Origin: Canna indica
Taxonomy: Eukaryota > Streptophyta > Magnoliopsida > Zingiberales > Cannaceae
Direction: 5' to 3'
DNA length: 64,000 nt
Assembly (NCBI GenBank): GCA_034359265.1
Contig: CP136891.1
Coordinates: 46,306,001 to 46,370,000, forward strand
The notes under the pieces: model-generated
The model's input: only the letters and a program-made list of their open reading frames with translations
Databases searched by the model: none
What the model was told of the DNA's origin: nothing
Position numbers and translations under genes: made by a program
Part shown: one piece after another, positions 43,479 to 55,749 of the stretch
Layout of the letters: each line of letters opens with the position of its first letter
Numbering within the stretch: position 1 is the stretch's first letter

Positions 43479-44559
43479 AGGAAAGGTACAAAAATGCCCC
43501 TGTCATTTTCTCGCGGGTACTAAAATACCCTAATATTTTTTTGGGATAAAAAATACCCCTCACATTATGAATTGGTTACAAAAATGCCCCTATAGGTAAA
43601 CGGTGTTAGTTGAGAGATAACGAAGCTGACGTGGCTGATGACTAGGATTGATGACATGGACATCTGACACGCATGCGGGCCAAGATGTTTTCTCATGAAT
43701 ACTAAAATGCCCCTGACATTTCTCACGGGTACTAAAATGCCCATAACGTTTTCTCACAGGTACAAAAATACCCCTAACATTTTCTCATGGGTACAAAAAT
43801 ACCACTAACGTTTGTTTTGGACCTAAAATACTCCTGAGGTTATTGAAAATGATATAAAAATGACATAAGACTAACTTTTGTTATGTGAGACTTAACGGAG
43901 ATGTCATGGATGCTAACAAAGATGTTGACTTTACACGTGGCGCATATGTAGAGAGTAACTTGCCACGCAATCGTAGGGGTGAATAAAAAAATCAATAATT
44001 TGGATTATTAAAAAACCGGTTTGAAATCGAACCAAATTTTGCAATTTTTGATTTATTATGTGTCGCTTACGTGGCAAGTTGCTCTCTACAAATGTGTCAC
44101 GTGTAAAGTTAACATCTTTATTAGCATCCATGACATCTTCGTTAAGTCTCACCTAACAAAAGTTAGTCTGATGTTATTTTTGTACCATTTTCAATAACCT
44201 CAGGGGTATTTTAGGTCCAAAACAAACGTTAGGGGTATTTTAGTACTCGTGAGAAACTGTTAGGGGTATTTTTGTACCTGTGACAAACGTTAGGGGCATT
44301 TTAGTACCCGTGAGAAAACGTCAGGGGCATTTTAGTACCCATGAGAAAATATCTTGGCCCGCATACGCGTCAGATGTCCACATCATCAATCCCAGTCATT
44401 AGCCACGTCAGCTCTGTTATCTCTCAACTAACACCGTTTACCTATAGGGGTATTTTTGTACCCAATTCATAACGTGAGGGGTATTTTGGATCCCAAAAAA
44501 GTGTTAGGAGTATTTTAGTACCCGCGAGAAAACGTCAGGGGAATTTTTGTACCTTTTCC
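43479..44559. mobile_element. foldback Mutator-like MITE, 1081 bp
   Basis: Nearly the whole element is one inverted repeat. The left arm (43479 to about 44000) starts AGGAAAGGTACAAAAATGCC, and the right arm (about 44035-44559) ends GTACCTTTTCC. Within each arm GGTACAAAAATRCCCCTAACGTTTTCTC-type phrases repeat. Exact AATTTTGAAA duplications (43469-43478 and 44560-44569) flank it, 9-10 bp long as for Mutator-like elements. A short unpaired spacer lies near 44000-44040. No transposase. Confidence 0.85.
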
Positions 44560-44569
44560 AATTTTGAAA

Positions 44570-45000
44570 CTGTAGGTCATCCAAGATACACTGCATGTCT
44601 GCATACGATAGAAAAACAAAAAGATACATAAGCACTTCAGAGTATGAATTGCCTAGTTGAAAGTTTTGGGCTTAAATCTAGAAAAATGAGCTTGACTAAA
44701 CACCTTTATAAATTCTAAAAGAACATATAAGAACACGGAAGAACCAAACCCAAAAATGCCGTGTGTAACATCAAATGTATGTTTATAGACTATAGTTCAA
44801 TATTATAACATCAAATAAACTAATACAAACTTTAAGAAAAGAAATACATGCAAACATGCATGCAAAGAAACTGATCAATCTATCATACATTTATAGTTAC
44901 ATAGTACTCAATCGCTGTCATCGTGCCACAACAATGAGTATATCAACTAACCACAGGACTTCAAATACACCATATTCTTGATAAATCTTTTTGCATACAA
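44570..45000. other. unassigned region
   Basis: About 430 AT-rich bp with no ORF and no repeat recognised elsewhere in the window. It may continue the interrupted sequence left of the Mutator-like element. It ends where gypsy III homology begins. Confidence 0.25.
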
Positions 45001-45502
45001 AACCAGAGAGTTGGAGTTCGCTGAGGGCGACTTGGTGTTCCTGAAGGTTTCCCCCATGAAAGGGGTAGTCCGGTTTGGGAAGAAAGGGAAGTTGAGCCCT
45101 AGGTTCCTTGGGCCTTTTCCTACTCTCAAGCGGAGAGGCGCAGTGGCTTACGAACTAGCTTTGCCTCCTAGCCTGAGCAGAGTTCACCCAGTTTTTCATG
45201 TGTCAATGCTCCGGATATATGTGAGGGATGAGTCCCACGTGGTCGAGCCGGCTGCGGTTGAGGTGGGCACTATAGTCTCATATGAGGAGAAGCCAGTGGA
45301 GATACTTGACCATCAGATTAGGAAGCTGAGGTCGAAGGAAATTACCTTGGTGAAAGTTGGATGGGAGCACCACTCCGGACAAGAAGCCACTTGGGAGGTA
45401 GAGCGAGACATGAGAGAGCGCTACCCTTCCTTGTTTGGAGAGCTAGTAAGTCTTTATATTTCATCAAAATTCGAGGACAAATTTCATTTAAGGAGGGAAG
45501 GT
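45001..45502 (+). pseudogene. Gypsy III pol C-terminus (integrase tail and chromodomain), 5'-truncated
   Basis: Plus-strand remnant of a Ty3/gypsy pol. LEFAEGDLVFLKVSPMKG, LSPRFLGPFPTL, HPVFHVSMLRIYV and the chromodomain-like VKVGWEHHSGQEATWEVE match the same parts of the family II and right-hand family III elements. Everything upstream of about 45001 is missing. The frame is open through the polypurine tract (TAAGGAGGGAAGGT, 45489-45502) into the LTR, stopping at 45620-45622. The ATG at 44978 lies in unrelated flank, so it is not a true start. Confidence 0.85.
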
Positions 45503-47500
45503 TGTAAGATCCGAAATTTTCCAAATATAAAAATCTATTTGGTGCAGCACACCAGACCTAGAGTTAGTCGGGTCGAGCCTCAAAAATTGCCTCGAGTAGA
45601 AGGTATAACTCGACCTATGTAGTTTATTTGGTTAAATGGGCATTTCCTTTTATGCATTAGTCTTATTAAAGACGAGTTCGACTCGTGTATGCGGATCGAA
45701 TCGGAGCCCGAATCGGACTCGGATTGAGTCGAGGAAGGGCTAAGTCATGATGAAGGGCATAGAGGTCGTTTGTAGATGAGGGAATAAAACCCCTCATCTA
45801 TAACCATGCAGCTCATCTTGGAGCCGCACGTAGCCCGAGAAAGAGAGGGAGGAGGGGAGATCTTGGGTCGGCGCCGGAAATCGTGTCGCCGTCGGAAGGA
45901 TTGAGATCGCCAACATCCTTCTTTTCTTCTTCCTTAATCAAGGTGAGTGGTTGTTTTCCGTTGATTGGGGGAGACAGGTAGACGAACCCCTAGGACTTCT
46001 AGGTGACGATTTTCTCGTGAGTTTTCATCGATTCATGGTATCTTTACCTTCTTACCACTGTTTTAATTGTTATTACATCGGATCTTCGTAGTTTTTTTTC
46101 GAATTCTTGATGTTTTAGGGGCTGCCAAGTCAAGGGAAAAGGGGTAAGGTCATGCCAAAATTTTTCTCAATTCCCTTGACGGATGTAAACCCCCTTTGAA
46201 CGATCTTAAATCCATACCGAGTGGATGTATAGATTACTTACTGAAACTGATGATTGAAACTCCTCCTCTAAAGCCTAGTAGGCTCGGCCAAGCAAAGGGA
46301 AAACTCCATGTTCATGGTTCGGCCGAGCAAGGGGTGTGCAGCTTGATCAATGTCTTGATTAGGATAGATTGGAAACAAGATATTAGGGTTTGGGGTTACT
46401 CCGTCCCCCTTGTTCCTATCCTTGAAGGCTCGGCCGAGCAAGGATGGGGGAAATGGTGACCTCTAGAAACTAAACTTCATGTTTAGGAATACTCAAAACA
46501 ATAGGAAATGAAGGTTGCCTAGATTGGCAAGTAGAATTAAGAAGAGAATTAGGAAAGACATCAATTAAGGAAAACTACCACCCTAGTGCATGTATGTACA
46601 CATACAGTTAGCGACATTAGAAGGTAGCAATTACATTCAAGACTTTTTCCTTATCAATTACTAATATTAGTAATGAATTGCCATGATAGAATTAATGTTA
46701 CCTTGGTAGAATTTTATGATTTAATGCAAAATTTAATTATTTACTTGTTGCAATCATGTGGTTACTCATGGTAATAGAGGTAGGTTAACTTCCTTATAAC
46801 CTAAGGGTTGTGACACATATATACTTGAACATTCTACACTTATGACATGTAGCTCACACTAGCAAAAGTAGAAATTGACGCTAGATGACTAGTAGGAAAC
46901 TCTAAAGTACGTTTTACGTATGGAAACTCGAATGTAGACGAGCTAGGTTACACACTCAGGGAACGACCAGTGTGTAGTGGTGTGCGGATGGTGAGGCCCG
47001 AAATAAAGGGTTGAACACGGGTGGACTCCCGGGATTTTATATAAGGAAACTCTAGACACTTTGCTTGTGTGATGTGATTGTGATGATCTGTCGAGAAGCA
47101 TGGATAGTCGAAATGACTAATGCTTGACTCAGCCAGTGATTTGGGTCTTGAGGATGCACCAGTGGGCCCGCTAGGTGTCAGACCCCAGTTGGGTGGGACT
47201 AGCTATCCCTAACCCAGTAGGTGTTCGGAGACTAGCAGACCATCCTAGTCGATGGCCCGGAGATTGCCTTGATTCACTTGTGTGTTATGTGGGCCGAACG
47301 GCCAGTATGTTACTATCTTTGTGTGATAGGCTGGTTATAGCCGGACCACTAGATCATGAGCAGGCCCTAAGGGCCGGGTGCTATGTGGCTTAATTGGGCG
47401 GTTATAGCCGGTTGTATTTATGTTTGGTCTATACAAAATGACCCTTGAGGTCGGTTGTCATATCAGAAGCAAATCATACCCCTAACTTAATATTATGCTG

Positions 47501-47544
<44 letters not shown>

Positions 47545-47986
47545 TTACTGGGGATCTACGTGGAGGTTCGGAAGAACTGCTCACTGAGTCCCATATGGAC
47601 TAACGGTTTATTTTTCTATTTTGCAGAGCCCAATCAGTGAGATGAGGATTGGAGTCATGGTGCAGTTGGAGGGCAGTCTGTGGCGTCGATCTCGTAGCAG
47701 CGTCTAGTAGTCATAGTCTAGATGTCTAGGACTGTTGTTTTCATACACTGAGAGTTGTTTGTTTTAAAAGCATGTATTCGACTTTGATCTCGAGTTGTTT
47801 CATATTGTGCTGATGTTAGCAACTTTTACTTTTTATAAAAATTGTGGACTTTCTTGAAATTCAAATAAAGCTGCATCGTTGTTTCTATTTATGTGTTTCC
47901 GATTTCTCGTTAGTCAGTGTATGTAGTAGGCTTCAGGTAGGACATAGACCCTGGCTGGTCACAAGACCGTAACTTGGGGTGTGACA
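45503..47986 (+). repeat. Gypsy III 3' LTR (2484 bp)
   Basis: Starts TGTAAGATCCG after the polypurine tract and ends TTGGGGTGTGACA. It is similar to 58446-60878 in inverted orientation. A weak TATA-like AATAAAAC is at about 45783. Predicted leader intron 45943-47626: AATCAAG|GTGAGTGG donor, TATTTTGCAG|AGCCCAAT acceptor. GAGTCCCATATGGACT-like hairpin (47586-47602) precedes the acceptor. A TA/TG microsatellite lies at 47502-47543. ORFs at 46196-46459 and 47175-47393 are leader or intron readings and not genes. Confidence 0.9.
47502..47543. repeat. (TA)n(TG)n microsatellite
   Basis: About five TA units followed by about fifteen TG units inside the Gypsy III LTR. The other family III LTR lacks it, so it is a local expansion. 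Confidence 0.95.
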
Positions 47987-49128
47987 ATGCGGCTCCCTAT
48001 GCCGCCCTTTCTTCCTCTCTCTTGGAGCTGCTGGGCAGAGCCAAGCCGAGGAGCCAGCTGCCCTTCCTTCCTCTGCTTGGAGCCACCAGCTGGGTAGAGC
48101 CGCCGCCCCCTCCCCCCCCCCTCCCCACCCCCACCCCTTTTCCCTTGTTCGAGCCGAGCCACCACCCTTTAAGGCCGGATTCGAAGGTCGCCGATCGGAG
48201 AATTTTCATCTAAGCTTTCTTCCTAATCAAGTGAGTGGTTTTACCCCTCCTTTTCTCAGGTTTTCACTTGTATTCATGAGCCGCGATTTGGGTATTTGTG
48301 AGTTCTTGATCGTTTCCCTTTGAAATTGTGTTTTGATCATCGAAATCTTGTGTCGACTTGTGGGACGGAACCCGAGGATTCCCCTTTGTGGCTCGGCATC
48401 CCTAGGAATACCCTAGGGGTGCTCGGCCAAGGTGGAAGAAGGGTGCCCTCGAGGTGTTTGATGAAATGCCTAAGAGAGGACTCTTGTGCATTCTTGAGAT
48501 CTATGCCTTGAATTGCTTATCAATTTAGGTTCCTATATGTTAATGTATGCTTTGTAATTAATCTGTGATTTTTGGATACTAATCATATTTTCCAAAGATA
48601 GGGTTTGATCTTATTGCCATGTGAGTTCTGGATGTGGGTTCTTGGTCGTAAAGCTTGATTCTTGTTTATTGGTGATAATGGTTCTTGCTAGTCTTGTTTA
48701 ATAAATATGTATGTTGTGAGATTTATCTCAAATTTTATAATTCTGTTATGATGGTAATTAAACATTTAATTTATGTGAATTTCGGGTTAGTTACCATCGT
48801 ATGCTGAAAACTTAATCTTGCTGAAATTTCATGCTGAGTTGTTGATTATGGGCTGATTTTGAAAACGTTGTTGTGATGTGTATAGTTTACTGAACATAGT
48901 TGTGTAACCTATCATTTCGACCAGAAAATATAGTTTTGATCCATTGGTCACACTTTGGAAGTCAGATTCGACTTGGGTACACCAGTTTCGGGCTTAACAG
49001 TAAATTGAAAACAAAACCCTAATCTTGGTGATGATAATTTTAATTGCATAATTAAAATTGAAGGGGCAGTATAATCTGTTATGAATCAACAAATAAAATT
49101 TATGCATGAAATAAAACCTCATGGGTTT
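47987..49128 (+). repeat. Gypsy II LTR fragment, plus orientation
   Basis: Family II LTR sequence from the start of the leader region (GCGGCTCCCTAT) on, with a leader donor-like AATCAAGTGAGTGG (48223-48236, reduced to AAGTGAGT) and the CACCCCTAGG..GGGTGCTCGGCC region. It ends abruptly at 49128, where another family II LTR of opposite orientation starts. The hairpin array and 3' end are missing. ORFs at 47959-48213 come from low-complexity C/G runs (48100-48140). Confidence 0.8.
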
Positions 49129-49995
49129 TGTCACACCCCAACTCAAGATCACGTGACCGGCTAGGGTATACGTGCCTATACCCTGCAGCCTAAACCATGC
49201 ACATGCCAACTCAATAAATAAACATAGCGGAAAAAATGTAAAGAGTTTTATTTCAAAAGAAAAACCAAATCAGATTTCATATAAGCAGTAAAGCTATTAT
49301 CAAAAGTTCAAGTGCGGAAAGAAAAATGAATCAAAAAGCAACAGTTCTTTTAACAAATAAAATCTGAATCAAAGACATGAATGTCCCCACGGGACTACAA
49401 CTCCAAAACACCAAGCCACAAGTGCATGACAAAACTACTACAAACTTGACTACGACCCCTAACTAGGACTGCTATGAGATCAATGTAGCTCCTCTACCAT
49501 CCAGCCGCACCAAGTGCTCCAGCCCACCTCACCAGTCAGGCTCTGCAAAATAAAAACAAACGACAACGGGTGAGTTCAAAAGAACTCCGTGAGCGGTTCT
49601 ACCAATCCCCACGAGAAACCAAGCACATATATATAGCATAATGCAAATACTTGACTCAAGCAGGAAAGGTCACAAGTGAGTGACTAGCTAATAGGCCCTC
49701 TGGCCACCATGCTCGAAGGCATCCAACACCCCATCGGTGAAGTACAACAGGCCTAAGCCTACCATGCCCTAAGGCAACATGACATATAAAAGGGTTACTA
49801 GGATAATTGGGAATGGCCCATCCGAACTTATCCTATAACCAAGAAACTCGGGAGCAATCAGGATTTGCCCGTTCGAACTTGCTCCGCGAGACGCGAAGGA
49901 ACAATTGGGATTCGCCCGTCTGAACTTGTCCCTTTAAGATATCACATGAATAATCGGGATTTGACCGTCCAAACTTATTATTTAAAAGCAACTCG

Positions 49996-52900
49996 CACTA
50001 CTAGAAATCATGATAATTGCAACGGCCTAATTATGACGGCACGGATAGCTGTCGCAGATGCTACGAGTCTGCGACCGCACACATAAGCGGGTCGCAACGA
50101 GGTGATGTGGGCGACTGCAGGAGTTATCGTCTCAATATTAACAACACGGCGACAGCATAACTACAAGTTTGTGACCGCCTATGGCGACCACTATGTGCCG
50201 TCGCAAACACCATCAGAAATTAAAATCTATAACCCCGCGCGATCCCTTTTTTTTCCTGCTCACTCGCTCTCTCTCTGATTTCTCTGCCGCTCGTCGCCCG
50301 TCGCTCGCCACTGGTATTCTACCCTTCTCTCTCTCTCTCTAGGGCTACTGAAACCTTAGTAGTCGCCTGCTAGGGTTTCGGCCGGCGGCAAGTGGAAGTG
50401 CCGCCGGCTCTCCCCGCCCATAAAATGATTTAGAGGCAGAACTTATTGGTCTTCTTATGGATAGACATTTTGAGCACATCAAGAAGTGTGAATAAGATAC
50501 GAATCGTGCCCTTTAACATTTCATATAGGTATTCGTGATATATATACACAACACAATAAGCTTTTTAAAATGTAGGTTCCTTTTCTTTTAACAAAATCCA
50601 GATAACCAAGATCTTTTGGGATTTCTGCTTGTGTGGGTTACCGCTATCAGTGGGTAGTAGAATAATATTTGCAAACAGCAGTAAGAGTTCCTTTCACTAT
50701 AGAAAGCATTAGTTTAAGCTCTCTCTTTTTTCTTGTTCATATAGCACATAACATAAATAAATCAATAGATTATTAATCTGGTTGGGGAACAGAGGCAGTG
50801 TTTACTTGTTGGAATATCTCCTTCATCAACTCTGTTGAAGTTGTGCAAATTCTTGCGTTGAGGGAATATCTTTGTGTCACTGAAGATACCTCCAGCGACG
50901 ATATAATTAGATGGAGATGGTCGGCCAATAATATTTTCTCCACTCGCTCACTCATCATATCTTGATCTTCTTTGGAATTTAAGACTATGCAACTACATTC
51001 ATACGACACAAGGGAATTCTCAATAAGATTTTGATTTTTCATTGGCTTTTAAATTAGAGAAGATTAGATCCGTCATCCATTAGGCCAATATGGTTATTGC
51101 CTTAGGCTCCAAATTGATGGGTCATCACTTGGTTGCAAGTGCAAGTACCTATATATCTATGTTGAGGTCTAGCTACATAATCCTTTAATACATGATCACA
51201 AATAAACGTAGAAGACTACAACAAGTTTTATGTACAGCGGAATTCTAATTAAGGTCATATATTTCCTGATGGCACATTTTTCTATGCACACATCACTCAA
51301 TTTCAATTGATGAATCTGATTCTCTTCAACATTTTGTGAGTATTGAAGCCTTTACAAGTATCATAGATAACCTTTAGCATATAATGACAAGAGAGCCACA
51401 TAATGTTGACCAATCAAACACATAAGGACATTGATTTGAAACTCCAAACTAAACAACTGATGCAATACTGCTCAATTGAATGAAATTTAAGATCATGACA
51501 TCTTCAATTACATTTAGCCAGAAAAGATCCACCCTCCCCCCTTATTATTATTCTTCTTCCTCCTCTTTAGCTCCCTTGAACTCCATGAGAGGCTGCTCCA
51601 CAACCGAATTCTCTCTCTCCTTAATGTGCATGCAGAGACAAAGAAGAAGAAAGAAGGAGAAGAAGAAGAGGAGGAAGAGAAAATAAAATAATAATAAGAA
51701 GCAAGACAAAGGCTAAAAGCTAAAAGCTCAGTCTTTTCCATCCCCAAAAGAAAAAGAAGTGAAGTATTTTTCCAGCCGAAAGAGAAAAATGATGCAGCCC
51801 ATCCCCCCCTTCATTTACTCTCACCCTAGTTAATTAATTGCCTCTACTTTTTAATTAATTATTAGCAAAAGTGGATTTGGCTTCGGAACTTATTCTATGG
51901 ATTGGAAGCACATGAGCTCTTGTTATTAATTCCTTTTGTAATGACTACTCTTGGTGAATTAAGTTAATTAAATGGAGGAGGACATGAGTCGGCTTAATAT
52001 TTTAAATATTAGCATATATGTTTGTTTATATAGTTCAATGTTTAATTTTCTATATTTCTTATTATCATTGTTGAATTATGGCCACAAGGGTTTGAATATA
52101 ATTGTAATGATGATTTCTACTTCCTAATTCATATGTTTGTTTATATAGTTCAATGATGTCATAATCTTAAATTTCATAAATTTCATTCAATTTCCCTATT
52201 GATAATCTATATAGTTTTATTTTTTTTATTTCAGGTTTAATATATAGTGCCATAATCTTACGAGACAAGTGAAGATGTCGGGACCTTCCACGCCCGCCGC
52301 AGTGGCATCGCCACCACCACCACAACCACTGGCCCCGAAGGCTTGAGGTCATCGTAGGCCTCGTGGGCCTAATCGGGGGGCTCATACACCTTCATCGACC
52401 AACCAACATCAGCGGATATCACTGCACAGTCTAAAGTAAGTATCAAAGTTTTTTTTATATAATTATTAATTAATTAATTACTACTTATGTTGTTATACTT
52501 GAGTTATAGATTCGAGTAGGACGATGCTGCTCACAACATCACCTCTATTATCAAGATGTTCTTTCGAGAGCCGTGGCATTCATGGACCCACGTCCCGCAA
52601 CATAATCGAGATTCATTATGGTCTGAGTTCGAGGTACGTAGTTTATTAATTTCCACCCCGCCCCTCGGAATTGGATCTTTTAGATGATAAGCAATGACGC
52701 CAATATATTTATTTGATATCTTTTAGATGTCTTAGGTTGCTCTTGAACCATCTTATTTGTTTGCTAAAACTATTGATATCAATTATCAATTGATAAAGAA
52801 CTTAAAAGAGATGCATGCTGCATAGATATATCGAAAGGTAATTGGTAGGATGGCCCATTTCTTGTTGAATAACCCTATTTGCAGCATAACCATATGTTGA

Positions 52901-54745
52901 TGTATGCTGGTACTTTTAAATTGTAATTTTTTTTTCTGCATTGTTAGGGCTTCGCAGTAGATATGTGAAGAGATTGAGAAGATGTTCTATTATCCTTCTT
53001 GCTGATCAGTTAAAGGAAGCATGATCGGTTGTAACTTTTAAAAAGCACAAGCACAAGCATGATCAGTTGTGCTTTATTTGGAGACTAAATGAAACTTTTA
53101 AATGTAACTTTCCTATTAACTTTGGAGACTAAATGAAACTTAGCTATTAACAAAGATGTATATAGCATGTTGCTTTACTCAGTGTCTTTGCGTTCTTTGG
53201 GATAGAGGTGTATATAGAATGTTGCTTTACTCAGTGTCTTGCAAGTTAATAGAAGTACCTTAAGTGCATCCTAAGCTGTATGGTGACAGTACTGCCTCCA
53301 AACTGCTTTCTAAATGAGTGACCAATTGGTCTCTACTCACAAGAAAAACAAAGAAAGCAAGAAGAGTAGCCTGTCTTGACTTTGATAAATAGAATGGCCT
53401 AAATAACAAAGATGTAAACAGAATTGCAATGAAGAAAGAACATGTAGCATATATGTTTTATCTTCTCATTTACTAGTAGAGATGTAAAATGTGAGGATGT
53501 TCCTCAGTTACCTGGTCATTTTTCTACAGATCTGATTAGAGTTATTCATGTTGTAAGCATCATGATATAGAATGCTTTGACACAAGACTTTAATAACATC
53601 ATGATATAGATCTGGCCATTAGGGACAACTCTTTATTTACTTCTTCCTTTGTATCATTTGAGTTGTACATTCTCTGAATTTTGATAACTCAGTGATATAT
53701 TTATGGACACATGTTGGTTTCATTTGAGTAGTAGCTTTTAGGATTTATGAAACAACTTTTATTAAGATATTAAAGTAAGTAGTTATCATGCTTTATGTTT
53801 AGCATTCTAAAGCTATACTAGATATAATTTTTCAAGCTAATATTTTCTTTTTATAGGCCTGATATACCTGGGATCCGGCCATTGAGGCTCATGGGAAGGA
53901 TTCTTGGGAAGCTTACAATAAGAAGCTTTTCAAGGATATCCTCCATCGGGCGCGGGATGAGGCACGCACGAGTATAGGCGGTAACAAAGATACACCTATG
54001 GATGCGCTCAAGGGACATGGACCAATCTGGATGGAGGTCGACGTATAGGGTCGGCTATGCAACATCTGGGCATCGGAGGGATGGCAGGGTGCCTCTCTGA
54101 TGGCGCACCAAAACTGGATGACGCTGGTTGAGGGATCCGTCGCCTGACATACTGGTGGGTCCATCCCATTTATCAGCCATGAGCGTCGATTGGTAAGTAA
54201 TTTAATAACTATTGTTATTATTCATTTATTATTATAGAAAAACTAATTATATTTATTTTATTGTAGGGGATGCGAAATGAGCATGGGATGCTCATCCATG
54301 CTGATCCTCTGAGGGTCTTCGAGGAGACACATAGATACCAGCGTGGTCTATATTTTAATTAAATATTAGAATAAGAATTTATATATTTTTTATTTGTTTC
54401 AAAATATATATATATTTATATGTGACGGTTTTGTGACCCACATGCCGTCGCAGATCCTATCTACATGGTCGCATGAAAGGATCGCAAAAATTGTACGACG
54501 GCTTATTGCAACAGTCAGGTGCGGTCGCCATTTCGGTCGCAAAACACTATGCGATGATTTTTGCGATGCAAGTCTGCAGTCTCAATATATGCATCTTTGG
54601 CGACAGTGATGTGGGGGTAGCATAGAATCTGTGATGAGCATATCCACGACAGATATTGTTCAACTGCTGATGAGGTCGTAATTGACATTCTGCGATGGCG
54701 TTGTGACCGCTTTAGCCATCGCAGATGATGAAGTTTTTAGTAGTG
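49996..54745. mobile_element. CACTA-2 transposon, 4750 bp
   Basis: Ends CACTACTAGAAAT (49996) and TTTTTAGTAGTG (54745) form the inverted terminal repeat CACTACTARAAA. Flanks TCG (49993-49995) and TTG (54746-54748) are a 3-bp target duplication with one change. Subterminal regions repeat TGCGACGGC/GGTCGCAA-like phrases on both sides (50030-50210 and 54420-54730), as CACTA elements do. Inside are remnants of a Transposase_24-type gene (52275-54362) and unassigned DNA (50420-52270), including low-complexity GAAGAA and TCTC tracts. Confidence 0.93.
52275..54362 (+). pseudogene. CACTA-2 ORF with Ptta/En/Spm (Transposase_24)-like exons
   Basis: Exon-like blocks with splice sites. 52275-52435 starts MSGPSTPAAVASPPPP and has a stop, then AA|GTAAGT. 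52510-52633 reads HNITSIIKMFFREPWHSW then SLWSEFE, ending at GAG|GTACG. 53857-54192 reads WEAYNKKLFKDILHRARDEA, LCNIWASEGWQGASLMAHQN and HTGGSIPFISHERRL, with two stops, ending TTG|GTAAGT. 54267-54362 reads EHGMLIHADPLRVFEETH. The FxxPWxxW, HTxGS and 'xFxxTH' signatures are what I know from the plant Ptta/En/Spm family proteins carried by CACTA elements. The catalytic DDE transposase itself is not seen, so the element was non-autonomous or has lost it. Confidence 0.65.
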
Positions 54746-55749
54746 TTGGGAATAATCGTGATTTGCCCGTCCGAACTTATTCCCCGGGCCACACAGGAAC
54801 AATCGGGATTTGCCCATCCAAACTTGTTCCAAAAAGATAACGTAGGAATAATCGGGTTTCGCCCATCCGAACTTATTCCTTTAGCACAGGTTGGGGATTA
54901 GCCATCCAACCATCCGGGCCTAGCCCGCAATCCGGCTCTTCACCGAGCCTCTCCACCATTCCTAAAGATATTGCGCCACATTACCTAAGTCAAGTTTCTC
55001 CTACGGTGTCTTAGGGATGCCCTAATTGGGAACGTTACAACAATCAATACCCGATCCCAACCCCTAGACCAGTAACATCATAAACCCATGAGATTTTATT
55101 TCATGTATAAACTTTATTTGCTAGTTCATAGCAAATATGCTGCCCCTTTTGAATTTTAATTATGCAATTAAAATTGTAATCACCAAGATTAGGGTTTTGT
55201 TTTAGCTTACTGTTGTGCCTGAAACTGATGTATCTAACCCAAATCTGATTTCCAGAGTGTATCCTATGATTCCAAACTATGTTTTCTGGTCAAAACGATA
55301 GGTTATATGACTATGTTCAAAGAACTATTCCCATCTCAACAAAAAATTCCAAATCAGCCCAGATTCAACAATTCAGCATGAAATTCCAGCAAGATTGATT
55401 TTTCAGCTTGACATGGAAATTGTTGGCTTAAGGGTCACTCTTAAGCCTCGATCTTTATTTTGATGATAACAAACAAGTATTTAATCTGTGTGTGAAGTTT
55501 TGAGTTCAGGTTGAGGTTGCGATAAGCATGCCAAGTTTGTTCAAACGAAACGAAAGAAGAGATTCTCAAAGAAACAGAAGAAGAAAATGTCAAAGAAAGG
55601 CTCGGGCTTAGATCAATTAGAAATCATGTAATATACCCCTAGGATGATTTTATCCCAAGCCAAATTGTAAAGTTATCCAAGTTGAGACTTGGTAACTAAA
55701 CCCATAAAAAGGCATGTAACAAAAATCAAGTAGAAGTCAGCCTCAGCCT

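Larger units (their letters stand above)
49129..55420 (-). repeat. Gypsy II LTR, minus, split by CACTA-2
   Basis: Plus-strand start is TGTCACACCCC at 49129. It continues to 49995, resumes after CACTA-2 at 54746, and is cut by Copia-4 at 55421. Acceptor TTTTGCAG|AGCCTGAC (last intron base 49543). The hairpin array spans both sides (about 49798-49990 and 54748-54880). GGAGCAA (49851-49857) pairs with TTGCTCC (49879-49885), GGGAATAA (54748-54755) with TTATTCCC (54777-54784), and AGGAATAA (54844-54851) with TTATTCCT (54873-54880). The rest lies beyond Copia-4 outside the window. Whether it is solo cannot be told. Confidence 0.88.

Noticed and set aside
47959..48213. Gly/Pro-rich ORFs
   Set aside because: These are translations of C/G homopolymer-like runs inside a family II LTR fragment.
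50773..51042. 89-residue ORF on minus inside CACTA-2
   Set aside because: No recognisable domain, no related copy in the window and no splice or promoter context. It could be captured DNA but cannot be supported as a gene.
51480..51747. Overlapping ORFs with poly-Ser or poly-Lys/Arg
   Set aside because: Low-complexity GAAGAA/TTCTTC tract; open on both strands by composition.
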